A DNA stretch of 53,641 nt from Acrocarpospora corrugata (GTDB lineage Bacteria > Actinomycetota > Actinomycetes > Streptosporangiales > Streptosporangiaceae), in NCBI RefSeq assembly GCF_009687845.1, contig NZ_BLAD01000083.1, positions 1 to 53,641 on the forward strand, read 5' to 3'. Every line of letters starts with the position of its first letter. The stretch's first letter is position 1. Under the pieces are notes generated by a model. The model saw only the letters and a program-made list of their open reading frames with translations. It made no database searches and was not told where the DNA came from. This document shows, in pieces, positions 1-7,694 of this stretch. A program made the translations under genes and the position numbers.

Positions 1-89
1 ATGATCGTCCAGCACATGGCCGAGGCGGGCCATTTCTCCTCTTCCAGAAGTGAACGGTAATAGTCGATGGCCATTTCGTCCCTTTTCAT
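1..89 (-). CDS. 5' end of an unidentified protein, cut by the window edge
   Basis: An open frame on the minus strand starts at the ATG at 89 and leaves the window at position 1, giving about 29 residues (begins MKRDEMAIDYYRSLLEEEKW). There is no stop, so only the N-terminus is visible. A second ATG, at 74, has an AGGGA-type ribosome site 5-6 bases upstream and is the better start by that criterion. The residues are charged and helical-looking. I do not recognise the family. Confidence 0.45.
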   Translation of the reverse strand, partial: MKRDEMAIDYYRSLLEEEKWPASAMCWTI

Positions 90-130
90 GGAAAAAGGCC
101 CGGGCGAAAATCGGGACCCGGGGCCCGGAG

Positions 131-202
131 TCACTCGTCGAAGAGGCGGAACCAGAACTTCTCGCCGTCGATGACGCGCTCCTTGCTGAACCACGCGTTC
201 AT
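131..202 (-). CDS. Small ORF of 23 residues, possibly the 3' part of a longer frame
   Basis: The frame from the ATG at 202 to the TGA at 131 encodes a 23-residue peptide rich in W, F and acidic residues, ending FWFRLFDE. The same frame stays open upstream to a stop at 269-271 without an ATG or GTG, and that part reads plausibly as protein (ALVYTFVATAS). Either the gene starts at 202, or it is the tail of a decayed or frameshifted longer gene. It ends about 40-57 bp before the partial gene at the left edge, so the two could be co-transcribed. Function unknown. Confidence 0.3.
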   Translation of the reverse strand: MNAWFSKERVIDGEKFWFRLFDE

Positions 203-286
203 TGAAGCAGTGGCTACGAAGGTGTAAACGAGAGCCGGGTGTTCGTTGGATTGAGAGCCAGACGTTGATCAAGGGGCTCAAATGTT

Positions 287-305
287 GGTGGCTTCGGGAG
301 CCACC
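287..305 (-). terminator. Hairpin after the Clp-N gene
   Basis: A perfect 7-bp stem (GGTGGCT / AGCCACC) with a 5-base loop lies just downstream of the Clp-N gene on the minus strand. No clear T-run follows, so it is a candidate only. Confidence 0.35.
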
Positions 306-328
306 TTGACCTGCCGGGGGGAGCGAGT

Positions 329-745
329 TCAGAGGACGTCGCCGTGGAGGACCTTGATGATCTGATCGCGGGCTTGTTGCAGGCCGACGCCCAGGGCCTC
401 TGTTCCATCCTCATGGAGGAGGCCGAGCAGGAGATGCTCGGTGCCGATATACCGGTGCCCGAGCCCGGCGGCCTCACGGCGGGCCACCTCCGTGAGGCGG
501 ACGAGGTCTGCGCTCATCGCTCGGGTGCGGGTGCCGCCGAGGTCGACGCCGAGGCTGTCGAGTGTTCTGACGGCCACGCTCTCCTCCAGGCGGGCCAGAC
601 CCGTCAACAGGTGATCGGCGGTAACGCGGTCATGCCTCTGAGCCCGTGCTTCCCGCTCAGCCAGGTCCAGCGCCTGCCGAGCACGAGCGGTCAGGAGACG
701 CTCCAGGGGTTGATGCAGGGCCGCCTTCCTCAGCTTCCTCAGCAT
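329..745 (-). CDS. Standalone Clp N-terminal (ClpR) domain protein
   Basis: This 138-residue protein consists of two Clp-N-type helical repeats, roughly residues 15-70 and 78-138. The second keeps the family signature GHRYIGTEHLLLGLL, as in ClpC. There is no AAA+ module, so it cannot unfold substrates itself. In ClpC/ClpA this domain binds adaptors and substrates; a free copy might act as an adaptor or decoy (inference). The start at 745 is preceded by GGAGG at good spacing; a TTG 30 bases upstream is less likely. It is monocistronic, followed by a small hairpin. Confidence 0.8.
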   Translation of the reverse strand: MLRKLRKAALHQPLERLLTARARQALDLAEREARAQRHDRVTADHLLTGLARLEESVAVRTLDSLGVDLGGTRTRAMSADLVRLTEVARREAAGLGHRYIGTEHLLLGLLHEDGTEALGVGLQQARDQIIKVLHGDVL

Positions 746-925
746 GGTGCCTCCGTCCGTGCGAGCAACTGACAACAGTATGGTGGCGCCGCGTTGCGCG
801 TGACAGGGCGGTCAACCGGTTTGGTGTTCGGCGCGGGCTTTGGTCTGGGCAAGGCGGTAGGAGTCGCTGCCGAACATGGCGTCAGTCGGGCCAGCCACGC
901 TTTGGGGGTGATTCATGCATGAGGG

Positions 926-949
926 CAGGGCCTGCACGCGCAGGCCCTG
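926..949. terminator. Perfect 10-bp stem-loop
   Basis: CAGGGCCTGC pairs perfectly with GCAGGCCCTG across a 4-base loop (ACGC). There is no T-run. It may be a bidirectional terminator between the minus-strand Clp-N gene and the plus-strand methyltransferase, or an RNA structure. Confidence 0.4.
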
Positions 950-1043
950 TCGTCTCTGTTGTACGCGCCCGCACTCGCCGCAGTGCTCCGGCAAGCTGCT
1001 TCCGCCTGGCCTTGCACAGCGCGCGCCCATCGCCATATCTTGG

Positions 1044-1066
1044 CGATATATCGATCCGATACATCG
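1044..1066. promoter_or_regulatory. Two adjacent CGATAyATCG palindromes, probable repressor operator
   Basis: CGATATATCG (1044-1053, a perfect palindrome) is followed three bases later by CGATACATCG (1057-1066, one mismatch). They lie 50-70 bp upstream of the methyltransferase start, where an operator would act. AT-rich palindromes of this type are typical of PadR/TetR-like repressor sites, but no such regulator is encoded in the window near here. Confidence 0.45.
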
Positions 1067-1116
1067 ACCCGGTAGGTCGCGACGATGATCTGCCACCCGG
1101 AGATGGAGGCAGCCTG

Positions 1117-1854
1117 ATGTCCCGCGCACAGCTGTACGACGCCATCGGAGCCACCTACACCGTCACGCGGCGCACCGAGCCGCGGATCGCGACCCAGGTC
1201 TGGGCCGCGCTCGGCGATGCGCGGACCGTGCTCAATGTCGGGGCGGGCACCGGCTCTTACGAGCCCTCCGACCGCGACGTCACCGCGGTGGAACCGTCGG
1301 CGGTCATGCGGGCGCAGCGCCCCGCAGGCGCGGCGCCGTGCGTGGCCGCCTTCGCGGAGAACCTTCCGTTCGAGGACCAGTCCTTCGACGCCGCGATGGC
1401 TTTCGCCACCATCGATCACTGGCAGGACCCGATCGCGGGTCTGCGCGAGATGCGGCGGGTCGCTCGCCGCGTGGTGGTGTTCACGAAGGACTTCAGTGCC
1501 CTCGATCTGTTCTGGCTGGATCGCGACTATCTGCCCGAGCGCGCTGGCCTTCTCGTCGGCCGGCCGTCGCTGACTGAGCTGGCCCGCTCGATCGGAGCCC
1601 GGGTGGAACCGGTGCTCATTCCGTGGGACTGCGCGGACGGTTTCTACGAGGCCTACTGGCGCCGGCCCGAGGCGTACCTGGATGAGGATATCCGCAGCGG
1701 AATGTCGATCTGGGCCAGAGTCGGGCCGGTCGCCGAGCAGCGGGCAGTGCGCAGCCTCCGTGATGACCTCGCATCCGGCCGGTGGGCCGAAAGCAACCGC
1801 GACTTCGTCGATCTCGACGCGGCAGAGCTTGGCGTGCGTCTGCTTATCGCCTGA
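1117..1854 (+). CDS. Class I SAM-dependent methyltransferase
   Basis: The 245-residue protein has a Rossmann methyltransferase fold. Motif I is VLNVGAGTGSYEP (about residues 34-46), the acidic end of strand 2 is TAVEPS, and a DAAMAF/IDHW segment corresponds to motif post-I/IV. It resembles the UbiE/Methyltransf_11 group acting on small molecules; the substrate cannot be told. The start at 1117 has GGAGG eight bases upstream; an open frame reaching much further 5' lacks coding character. It stands alone, downstream of the double palindrome at 1044-1066. Confidence 0.85.
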   Translation: MSRAQLYDAIGATYTVTRRTEPRIATQVWAALGDARTVLNVGAGTGSYEPSDRDVTAVEPSAVMRAQRPAGAAPCVAAFAENLPFEDQSFDAAMAFATIDHWQDPIAGLREMRRVARRVVVFTKDFSALDLFWLDRDYLPERAGLLVGRPSLTELARSIGARVEPVLIPWDCADGFYEAYWRRPEAYLDEDIRSGMSIWARVGPVAEQRAVRSLRDDLASGRWAESNRDFVDLDAAELGVRLLIA

Positions 1855-1972
1855 TCGCGCCGTCTCGGCCCTGAAACATGGAAGGTCCTGGCGAAGCTGC
1901 GCCATTGCCCGCGCCGCGCCACCGCGATCGGGCCATCGAAGCCAACCGCTACCCAGGATGAAATAGGTTCGC

Positions 1973-3163
1973 TCATCCCGTCGCCAAAGCTTCGGTCGGA
2001 GTGAGGGCGGCGGCGCGGCGGGCCGGGTAGAGGCCGGAGACGATTCCGACCAGTACGGCCGCAGTGACACCGAGCGTGATGACCTGGGCGGGGAGCGCGA
2101 GAGGCCAGCCTTGGGCGAAAGCGAAGAGCAGACTCGCGGCCAGGCCGACGATGGTCCCCGCGACGCCCCCGCACAGGGACAGGACCACCGCTTCGACCAC
2201 GAACTGCAGACGGATCTGCCCTCGCGTCGCCCCGAGGGAGCGGCGCAGGCCGATCTCCTGGCGGCGTTCCAGTACCGAGATGACCATGACGTTGGCTATG
2301 CCGATGCCGCCGACGAGGAGGGCGACCGCGCCGAGCCCGAGGAAGAGGCCGTTGAACGCGGCGCGCGCGGCCAGTTCCGCGGTGAGAGCGTCGGACGGGC
2401 GGCTGACCTGAACTTGGTCGGGATGTTCGGGGTTGACGGTCGCGGCGAGTACCTTCGCGATCGTGGTGACGCGGTCGTCGGTCGACCGTTCGTACACGAT
2501 GGTGGGGTGGCCGTCGAAACCGAGTTCCTTTTCCGCGTACGGCCAGCCGACGAGCGCGGCGGCGTCGATGTCGGGGGCGAGCGGAAGCGGGTTGAGTATG
2601 CCGATGACCGTCATCCACCGGCCCGCGACGAAGATCTGCCGTCCGGGCCGGTCGATGCCGAACCGGTCGGCGGCATACGTACCGAGGACGACGGCCGGGT
2701 AGCGGGCGGTGGCGGCGTTGAGGAACGTGCCCGACCTGACGGTGCCCTTCAGCGTCGCGAGGAGGTCGAGCCTCGCGGCGGCGACTCCGACACCGTTGGT
2801 GACCGCCGAGTCGATCAAGTTGGTACGGCGGGCGGTCGCCCCGTTCACGTACGCGATGGCGGTGGCGCCGACGACACCGGGCACGTGGGAGACGCGGGCG
2901 ACCGATTCGAGCGGCAGCGAGGCCTTACCGCCGAGGATTGAATGGCCTGGTGCCACGGTCAGCACGTTCGTCCCGACACGGGCGAGTTGCTCCTGCAGTC
3001 CGGCGCTGCTGACCGTGCTGATTCCCAGTATGGCGATCATCGACGCGATCCCCAGGGCCACCCCGAGGGCCGACAGCACGGCCCTGCCCCGGCGTGCCCG
3101 CAGCCCGGCCAGCCCGACGCCGGCCAGGTCCCATGCGCTCAGCCGGGCCGGTACGGGAATCAC
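1973..3163 (-). CDS. MacB/FtsX-type ABC transporter permease
   Basis: This 396-residue membrane protein has an N-terminal transmembrane helix (about residues 20-40, after [20 protein letters not shown]), a large extracytoplasmic MacB-like domain (about 45-260), and a C-terminal FtsX domain with three further helices. The latter includes the conserved [28 protein letters not shown] stretch and ends [14 protein letters not shown]. It is the last gene of a four-gene operon; its GTG start overlaps the ATPase stop by 4 bp (GTGA) and has GGAGG upstream. With the ATPase and adaptor it should form a MacAB-like exporter of peptides, lipids or antibiotics. Confidence 0.9.
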   Translation of the reverse strand: MIPVPARLSAWDLAGVGLAGLRARRGRAVLSALGVALGIASMIAILGISTVSSAGLQEQLARVGTNVLTVAPGHSILGGKASLPLESVARVSHVPGVVGATAIAYVNGATARRTNLIDSAVTNGVGVAAARLDLLATLKGTVRSGTFLNAATARYPAVVLGTYAADRFGIDRPGRQIFVAGRWMTVIGILNPLPLAPDIDAAALVGWPYAEKELGFDGHPTIVYERSTDDRVTTIAKVLAATVNPEHPDQVQVSRPSDALTAELAARAAFNGLFLGLGAVALLVGGIGIANVMVISVLERRQEIGLRRSLGATRGQIRLQFVVEAVVLSLCGGVAGTIVGLAASLLFAFAQGWPLALPAQVITLGVTAAVLVGIVSGLYPARRAAALTPTEALATG

Positions 3164-3816
3164 TGGAGCCTCCCGTCCAAGAGGTCCACGCGGCGTGGGA
3201 CGGCCTCGGCGAGGTCGGTGTTGTGGGTGATGACCACGACGGTGGTGCCCTCCTCGTGCAGTTTCCACAGGATGTCGAAGATGCCCGCGCCGGAGGCCGT
3301 GTCGAGGTTGCCGGTGGGCTCGTCGGCGAGCAACACCGCCGGTCGTGCGACCAGGGCTCGGGCGATGGCCACCCGCTGGCGTTCGCCGCCCGACAACTCG
3401 TGCGGGGCATGGGTGAGCCGATTGCCGAGCCCGACGCGTTCGAGCGCCTCACGCGCGGCCATGGCCCGGCGACGGGCGGGGACGCCCAGGTAGAGCAGGC
3501 GGGTGGCCACGTTGTCCACAGCCGTGAGGTGGGGGGTGAGGAAGAACTGCTGGAAGACGAACCCGATCCAGTGCGCTCGTACCGCCGAAAGCCGCCGGTC
3601 GGACAGCGTGGCCATGTCATGGCCCAGCAGCCTGACGCGGCCCTCGCTCGGCCGGTCGAGCGTCCCCATGAGGTGCAGCATGGTCGACTTGCCCGACCCG
3701 GACGGCCCGCAGACGGCCACCAGCTCCCCTGGGCCGATCGTCAGCGTGACGTCGCGCAGGGCCTGCAACCCGCCCGGGTACGACTTGGACACCCGCTCCA
3801 GCTCGATCACGCTCAC
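3160..3816 (-). CDS. ABC transporter ATPase, MacB/LolD type
   Basis: The 218-residue ATPase has Walker [10 protein letters not shown] (about residues 38-46), Q-loop FVFQQFFL, signature [15 protein letters not shown], Walker [13 protein letters not shown] and switch histidine [10 protein letters not shown]. These place it in the MacB/LolD/FtsE class that powers mechanotransmission exporters. It is translationally coupled to the adaptor upstream (GTGA overlap at 3813-3816) and to the permease downstream. Confidence 0.93.
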   Translation of the reverse strand: MSVIELERVSKSYPGGLQALRDVTLTIGPGELVAVCGPSGSGKSTMLHLMGTLDRPSEGRVRLLGHDMATLSDRRLSAVRAHWIGFVFQQFFLTPHLTAVDNVATRLLYLGVPARRRAMAAREALERVGLGNRLTHAPHELSGGERQRVAIARALVARPAVLLADEPTGNLDTASGAGIFDILWKLHEEGTTVVVITHNTDLAEAVPRRVDLLDGRLQ

Positions 3817-4799
3817 GGTTTGGGCACCTCAACCCGCGTGCCCTCGGCCGCCCCGGTGACCTCGACCAGCCCTCCCGCGAACAGTCCGAGCTCGACCGGG
3901 ACAGCCTTTCCCGCCACCTGGACCGCGAACGTGCCGTCCGCCTGCCCGAGCAGGGCCTCGATGGGTACGGCGAGCACGCCCTTGTGAACGGTGCTGGCGA
4001 ACCCGACGGTGACAGGTGCCGCGACAAGACGTCCCGGGGCCTTCGGGTGGTCGAGGGTGATCGTGACGGCGATGGTGGCCGTCTCGGTGCCCTGCCCGGT
4101 CTGGCCGGTGGAGGCCGCCTTCGCGACGGTGCCGATGGTGGTGACGTGCCCGGTCGTGGTCTTTCCGCCGGGGAGCGTGATGGTGACCTTTCCGCCTTTG
4201 ACCGCGAGTTGCTGCTGGTCGACGGGAATGTCGACGAAGACTTGGCGGGTCGTGCCGGTGACGGTGAGCAGCGGCCCCGATGCGGGTCCGCCGAGCCGTC
4301 CGGTACGGGAGGCGACCCTGATCGGGCCGGGCTCTACGACAGCCTCGGACGGGGCGAGCATGCCGGTCTGGGGCCGGCCGAGGTGGCGCTGCCAAGCCTT
4401 GACGGCCTTCGCCGTCGCCCAGGTGAACCGGTCATCCACGACCAGCGAATAGCCCAAGGTGGCAAGATTCCGCTCGACCACCCGCACATCCGGACCCCGC
4501 ACTCCAACCGACAGCGTTCGCCACAGCGGGATCCGTCCGTAAATGAGTGGAACGGGGTGGCCGTCGGCCGCGTAGACCCGCTGGCCGGGCCTGATGATCC
4601 GGCCATCCGCGGGCAGCCACGTCACAGTCCCCAAACCGCCGACCAGGGTTCTGCCGGCGGCGTAGCCGAGCGTGCCGTCCACATTGGTCCTGCTGACCAG
4701 GTCCGTACGGACGACGGGTGCCGTGGGAAACGACGGAGCGGCCGCCTGCGGCGGACTGCAGGCGGTCACCACGAGGGCCGTTGCGACCAGCCATCTCAC
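3813..4799 (-). CDS. Secreted efflux adaptor with peptidoglycan-binding domain (MacA-like lipoprotein)
   Basis: This 328-residue protein begins with a lipoprotein signal ([11 protein letters not shown], lipobox Cys about residue 14). A helical peptidoglycan-binding-like module follows, at about residues 96-150 ([16 protein letters not shown] ... [10 protein letters not shown]), then a barrel-sandwich/adaptor segment (about 170-325). This arrangement is common in Gram-positive adaptors that couple MacB-type permeases to the cell wall. Its GTG start overlaps the upstream lipoprotein stop (GTGA at 4796-4799). Confidence 0.85.
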   Translation of the reverse strand: MRWLVATALVVTACSPPQAAAPSFPTAPVVRTDLVSRTNVDGTLGYAAGRTLVGGLGTVTWLPADGRIIRPGQRVYAADGHPVPLIYGRIPLWRTLSVGVRGPDVRVVERNLATLGYSLVVDDRFTWATAKAVKAWQRHLGRPQTGMLAPSEAVVEPGPIRVASRTGRLGGPASGPLLTVTGTTRQVFVDIPVDQQQLAVKGGKVTITLPGGKTTTGHVTTIGTVAKAASTGQTGQGTETATIAVTITLDHPKAPGRLVAAPVTVGFASTVHKGVLAVPIEALLGQADGTFAVQVAGKAVPVELGLFAGGLVEVTGAAEGTRVEVPKP

Positions 4800-5218
4800 T
4801 GGTCCACCTCTTTCTGGCAGGCGGCCGTGATCGCGTCGAGGTCCTTGCCGGGCGGGGGTGAGCCGACCCTGATCCCCGGATCGGCGGCTGTCGGATCGGA
4901 CGCGTCAATGCCGTTCCTGCGCAGGCAGGCGGCCGTCTTGCGCATCCTTTCGAGGTCCTCCGCGCTGGGCGGGCGCTCCTGTGGGCGGTATTGCTTACAG
5001 GTCTGCAGTGCGGCTTCGAGCTTGTCCTTGGGCACGCCACGGGCGTTGAGGTTGAAGGAGTCCTCGCCCGGGGGCGGGTCGGCGGCATTGATTCCTTGCT
5101 GGCGCAAGCACTGGGCGTACTTGACCAGCTGGTCGTGATTGTTGTCTTCGGCGCCGAGGCCCGGAATGACGCCGCATCCCGCGACCAGGAACGCCAGGGG
5201 GAACAAGAGCTTCTTCAT
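4796..5218 (-). CDS. Small lipoprotein with two similar Cys-containing repeats, first gene of the exporter operon
   Basis: The 140-residue protein opens with a lipoprotein signal (MKKLLFPLAFLVAGC). It then has two similar segments, each with a YAQCLRQQGINAADP / TAACLRRNGIDASDP motif, an acidic-proline stretch and a second Cys. This resembles actinobacterial exporter-associated lipoproteins of unknown function. A GTG nine bases further upstream is an alternative start. It heads the adaptor-ATPase-permease operon and faces the divergent two-component genes, so it may be a sensor or substrate-handling partner (inference). Confidence 0.75.
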   Translation of the reverse strand: MKKLLFPLAFLVAGCGVIPGLGAEDNNHDQLVKYAQCLRQQGINAADPPPGEDSFNLNARGVPKDKLEAALQTCKQYRPQERPPSAEDLERMRKTAACLRRNGIDASDPTAADPGIRVGSPPPGKDLDAITAACQKEVDQ

Positions 5219-5306
5219 GTGGGACACGATCGCGGCGGAGACGTTTCGCGGCCGTCTCCGCGTCCGTTAACGCCAGGGAAACTCCAGACCGGGTATGACT
5301 TGGGTC

Positions 5307-5962
5307 ATGCGGGTGCTGGTGGCGGAAGACGAGAAGGCTCTCGCGGACCTGGTCGCCGACGGACTGCGCAGGTACGCGATGGCGGTCGACATCGCGTACG
5401 ACGGCACAACCGCGACCGAACGGCTCAGCGTCAACGACTACGACGTGCTCGTGCTCGACCGCGATCTACCGGGAAGGCCTGGCGATGCCATCTGCCGTGA
5501 CCTCGCGCAGGCGGGCGCCCGTACGAGGATCCTGATGCTGACGGCGGCGGCGTCGTTCGCGATCGGGTCGCCGGGCTCGGCCTCGGTGCCGACGACTACT
5601 TGCCCAAGCCATTCGACTACGCGGAACTCGTGGCACGTGTCCAGGCCCTCGGACGCCGCAGCCAGGCGCCCGTCCCGCCACTGCTGACCCGAGGGGACAT
5701 CGTCCTCGACACACCGCGCATGCAGGCGTTCCGGGACGGCCGCTATCTGGCGCTGTCGCGCAAGGAGTTCGCCGTACTGGAGGTCCTGATGCGGGCGGAC
5801 GGCGCGATCGTGAGCGCGGAGGAACTGCTGGAACGGGCCTGGGACGAGCACACCGACCCGTTCAGTGGGGTCGTCCGGGTCACCATGAGCAAGCTGTGCG
5901 CCAAACTCGGTGACCCTCCGGTCATCGAGACAGTCGCAGGCAGCGGATACCGCCTGCCATGA
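5307..5962 (+). pseudogene. OmpR-type response regulator broken by a frameshift
   Basis: The first frame (from 5307) encodes a receiver domain: acidic pair ED at residues 7-8, phosphoacceptor D51 in LVLDRDLPG, then ILMLTAAAS. It then shifts at about 5551-5561. The frame +1 relative to it carries DRVAGLGLGADDYLPKPF and a complete winged-helix DNA-binding domain ending GYRLP at 5962. Inserting one base near 5555 would restore one 218-residue protein. Either this is a real single-base deletion or a sequencing error. The gene overlaps the kinase by ATGA and is divergent from the exporter operon it presumably controlled. Confidence 0.85.
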
Positions 5963-6662
5963 CGCTCAGGTTCCGGCTCGCCGCGCTCTACAGCGTCCTG
6001 TTCATCGCCACGACCATCGCCGTGCTGGTCGCCGTCAGCGTCTTCATCACGTACGCCGTTGTGGGGCAAACGAAGATCGAAACGACCATCGTCCGTGGGG
6101 TCCCTGACGGCACGCCCGTCATCGTGCGGCAGACGTCCATCAGCGCCCCGACCTTTCGATCATCACGCTGGTCGTGGGGGTGGTGCTGGTGGCGGTTTCG
6201 ATCTGGGCCGGGTGGTGGCTGGCCGGGCGTACGCTGCGGCCGTTGGGGCGGATCACGTCGGCCGCCCGGCGATTGTCAGTGACGAACCTGGACGAACGGA
6301 TCGCGCTCAAGGGCCCGAAGGACGAGTTGAAAGAGCTGGCCGACACCTTCGACGCCATGCTGGACCGGCTTGAACGCGCGGTGACCGCACAGAGCAGGTT
6401 CGTCGCGAACGTCTCGCATGAGCTACGGACGCCGCTCGCCATTCAGCGGGCGGCCATCCAGATCGGCCTGGCCGACCTCACCCCTGAGCGGATCGACCGT
6501 TTCCGAGCGGAATTGCTGGAGGCCAACCGGCGGACCGAGCGGTTGATCGACGGGCTACTGGTGCTGGCGCATAGCGAGCACGGCCTGGACGAGGTCGAGC
6601 CGGTGCGGTTCGACCGGGTCGTCGCGGAGATTGTCGCCGGCTTCGTCATCGTCACAGTCTGA
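5959..6662 (+). pseudogene. Sensor histidine kinase remnant: frameshifted, ATPase domain missing
   Basis: An N-terminal transmembrane helix (residues 7-32) is followed by a short extracellular stretch, then the frame breaks near 6145-6155. The other frame supplies TM2 (ITLVVGVVLVAVSIWAGWWLA), a HAMP domain and the H-box FVANVSHELRTPLA. The sequence stops at 6660-6662 after AEIVAGFVIVTV, in the linker before the HATPase domain; no N, G1 or G2 boxes occur downstream. Two independent defects plus the partner's frameshift indicate a dead signalling pair, unless the frameshifts are assembly errors; the missing 3' domain would remain unexplained. Confidence 0.85.
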
Positions 6663-7153
6663 TACACCAAGTCTCGCCCTACTCATGCCGCACTGGGAAC
6701 TCCATCACCATATGTCCCAGTTGAGCTTGGCACAGAGGGAACCGATACGAACACCGGTGGAGATCAGGGCATGCCGCAATCGGCAACGCTGTGGCCGGTC
6801 GGCTACTCACTCTCCTACGGCTCCGTCCTGGTTGCGATCCTCACCTACGCCAGCCATCACCGCAACGCACACAAAGGTTGCGATCAAAGCGGCGTGAGCG
6901 CCTGGTACAAGGGTGTTAGCAAGATCGGGACATTGCCCGGACAAATAGGACGAAGAGAGGGCGTCGCCGTCGATTCGGGGCAGGAGGCGGCCGCCGGCAC
7001 CGAGCATCCTCCCCTTACTCCTGCTCAGTCCCGCGGTCTGGCCACACCGGATGCCGCTGTCCGCCCATCTGCTCGCCGAGCCCAATCCAGACTGCCAGCG
7101 AGTAGCGTCGTGAGCGCGACCCCCTAACGCGGTATTCACAACGAAGGTGGGAC
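6663..7153. other. Gene-free decayed stretch after the kinase remnant
   Basis: Open frames here have poor codon structure and no recognisable motif in either strand. No trace of the kinase ATPase domain remains. A reading frame just after the kinase stop contains RPTHAALG, faintly like the RPHxALG end of IS3-type transposases, but too little to call. An insertion or deletion event here would explain the truncated kinase. Confidence 0.5.
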
Positions 7154-7396
7154 ATGGCGGAACATGAGATACGACCCGCCCTCCACGAGGCGGCGCGCCT
7201 GCTTCACGTCGATGCGCCGACCCTCGAATGCTGGCTGGAACAGCGCGACATACGTGCGATGGAAAGTGCCGGAATGGAGGCCGGGATCAATCCGCGCACT
7301 ATGAGTGGATTGATCAAACTACTGATAGAGGACGAGGCGCGGTACCTGAGGGCGGAAGAACGCAACTCCCGACAGGATCGCCCTGGCGCCTTCTGA
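7154..7396 (+). CDS. Small helical protein of unknown function
   Basis: The 80-residue protein has a GGTGG-type ribosome site close before its ATG and third-position G+C typical of real genes here. It contains a HTH-like stretch (LHEAARLLHVDAPTLECWLEQRD) and a charged C-terminus. No family recognised. After the TGA at 7394-7396 the same frame stays open and coding-like for another 35 codons to 7504 (see next entry), so the true protein may once have been about 116 residues. Confidence 0.55.
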   Translation: MAEHEIRPALHEAARLLHVDAPTLECWLEQRDIRAMESAGMEAGINPRTMSGLIKLLIEDEARYLRAEERNSRQDRPGAF

Positions 7397-7504
7397 GAAC
7401 GGCTGATCCCTCCAGAGCACCATCGGGCGGTACGGCGCCTGGCGGCCTGCCTTCGAGCCGAGGCCCTCGACCGGCTGAGTCAGTGCATCGACGGTGACGA
7501 CTGA
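7397..7504 (+). other. In-frame coding-like continuation after the TGA of the preceding ORF
   Basis: Without changing frame, the codons after the TGA read as an amphipathic helical peptide (contains HHRAVRRLAACLRAEALDRL) ending at a second TGA, 7502-7504. There is no ATG or GTG at its beginning. This suggests a nonsense mutation, stop readthrough, or an unrelated small ORF with a rare start. Confidence 0.3.
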
Positions 7505-7539
7505 GGACGTTGCTGTATTTCGCTGCTGTACGAACGGCG

Positions 7540-7572
7540 AAAGGCCCCTTCTGATCATGGTAAGGGGCCTTT
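7540..7572. terminator. Strong terminator hairpin after tRNA-Thr
   Basis: An 11-bp perfect stem (AAAGGCCCCTT / AAGGGGCCTTT) with an 11-base loop and A/T-rich flanks works in both directions. It ends the tRNA transcript on the minus strand and the small-protein transcript on the plus strand. Confidence 0.8.
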
Positions 7573-7580
7573 GAGCTGGG

Positions 7581-7653
7581 AGCCGCCTTGGGGAATCGAA
7601 CCCCAGACCTTCTGTTTACAAGACAGATGCTCTGCCGATTGAGCTAAGGCGGC
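7581..7653 (-). tRNA. tRNA-Thr (anticodon TGT)
   Basis: The minus strand folds as a 73-nt cloverleaf: acceptor stem GCCGCCT/AGGCGGC, D arm with GCTC/GAGC, anticodon stem TCTGT/ACAGA with loop CTTGTAA (anticodon TGT at 7620-7618), and T arm with GGTTCGATTCC. The 3' CCA is not encoded. It reads ACA codons and lies between rlmB and a strong terminator. Confidence 0.95.
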
Positions 7654-7694
7654 GTGTCAAGCCCAGCAAGTCTACCGGGCCGCGACATGGGGCG

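Larger units (their letters stand above)
746..1116. other. Intergenic region between Clp-N and methyltransferase genes
   Basis: I see no credible gene in this 371-bp stretch. It holds the hairpin at 926-949 and the paired palindromes at 1044-1066. A short minus-strand frame (about 811-915, containing SDSYRLAQTKARAE) has the feel of a transposon ATPase or transposase tail, but is too short to identify. Confidence 0.5.

Noticed and set aside
811-915. Remnant of an IS21 helper or other transposon protein (SDSYRLAQTKARAE)
   Set aside because: Thirty-odd residues with a loose likeness are not enough; no partner gene or inverted repeat found.
6663-6730. IS3-type transposase C-terminus (RPTHAALG) after the truncated kinase
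   Set aside because: Only one short motif, no catalytic DDE residues, no terminal inverted repeats.
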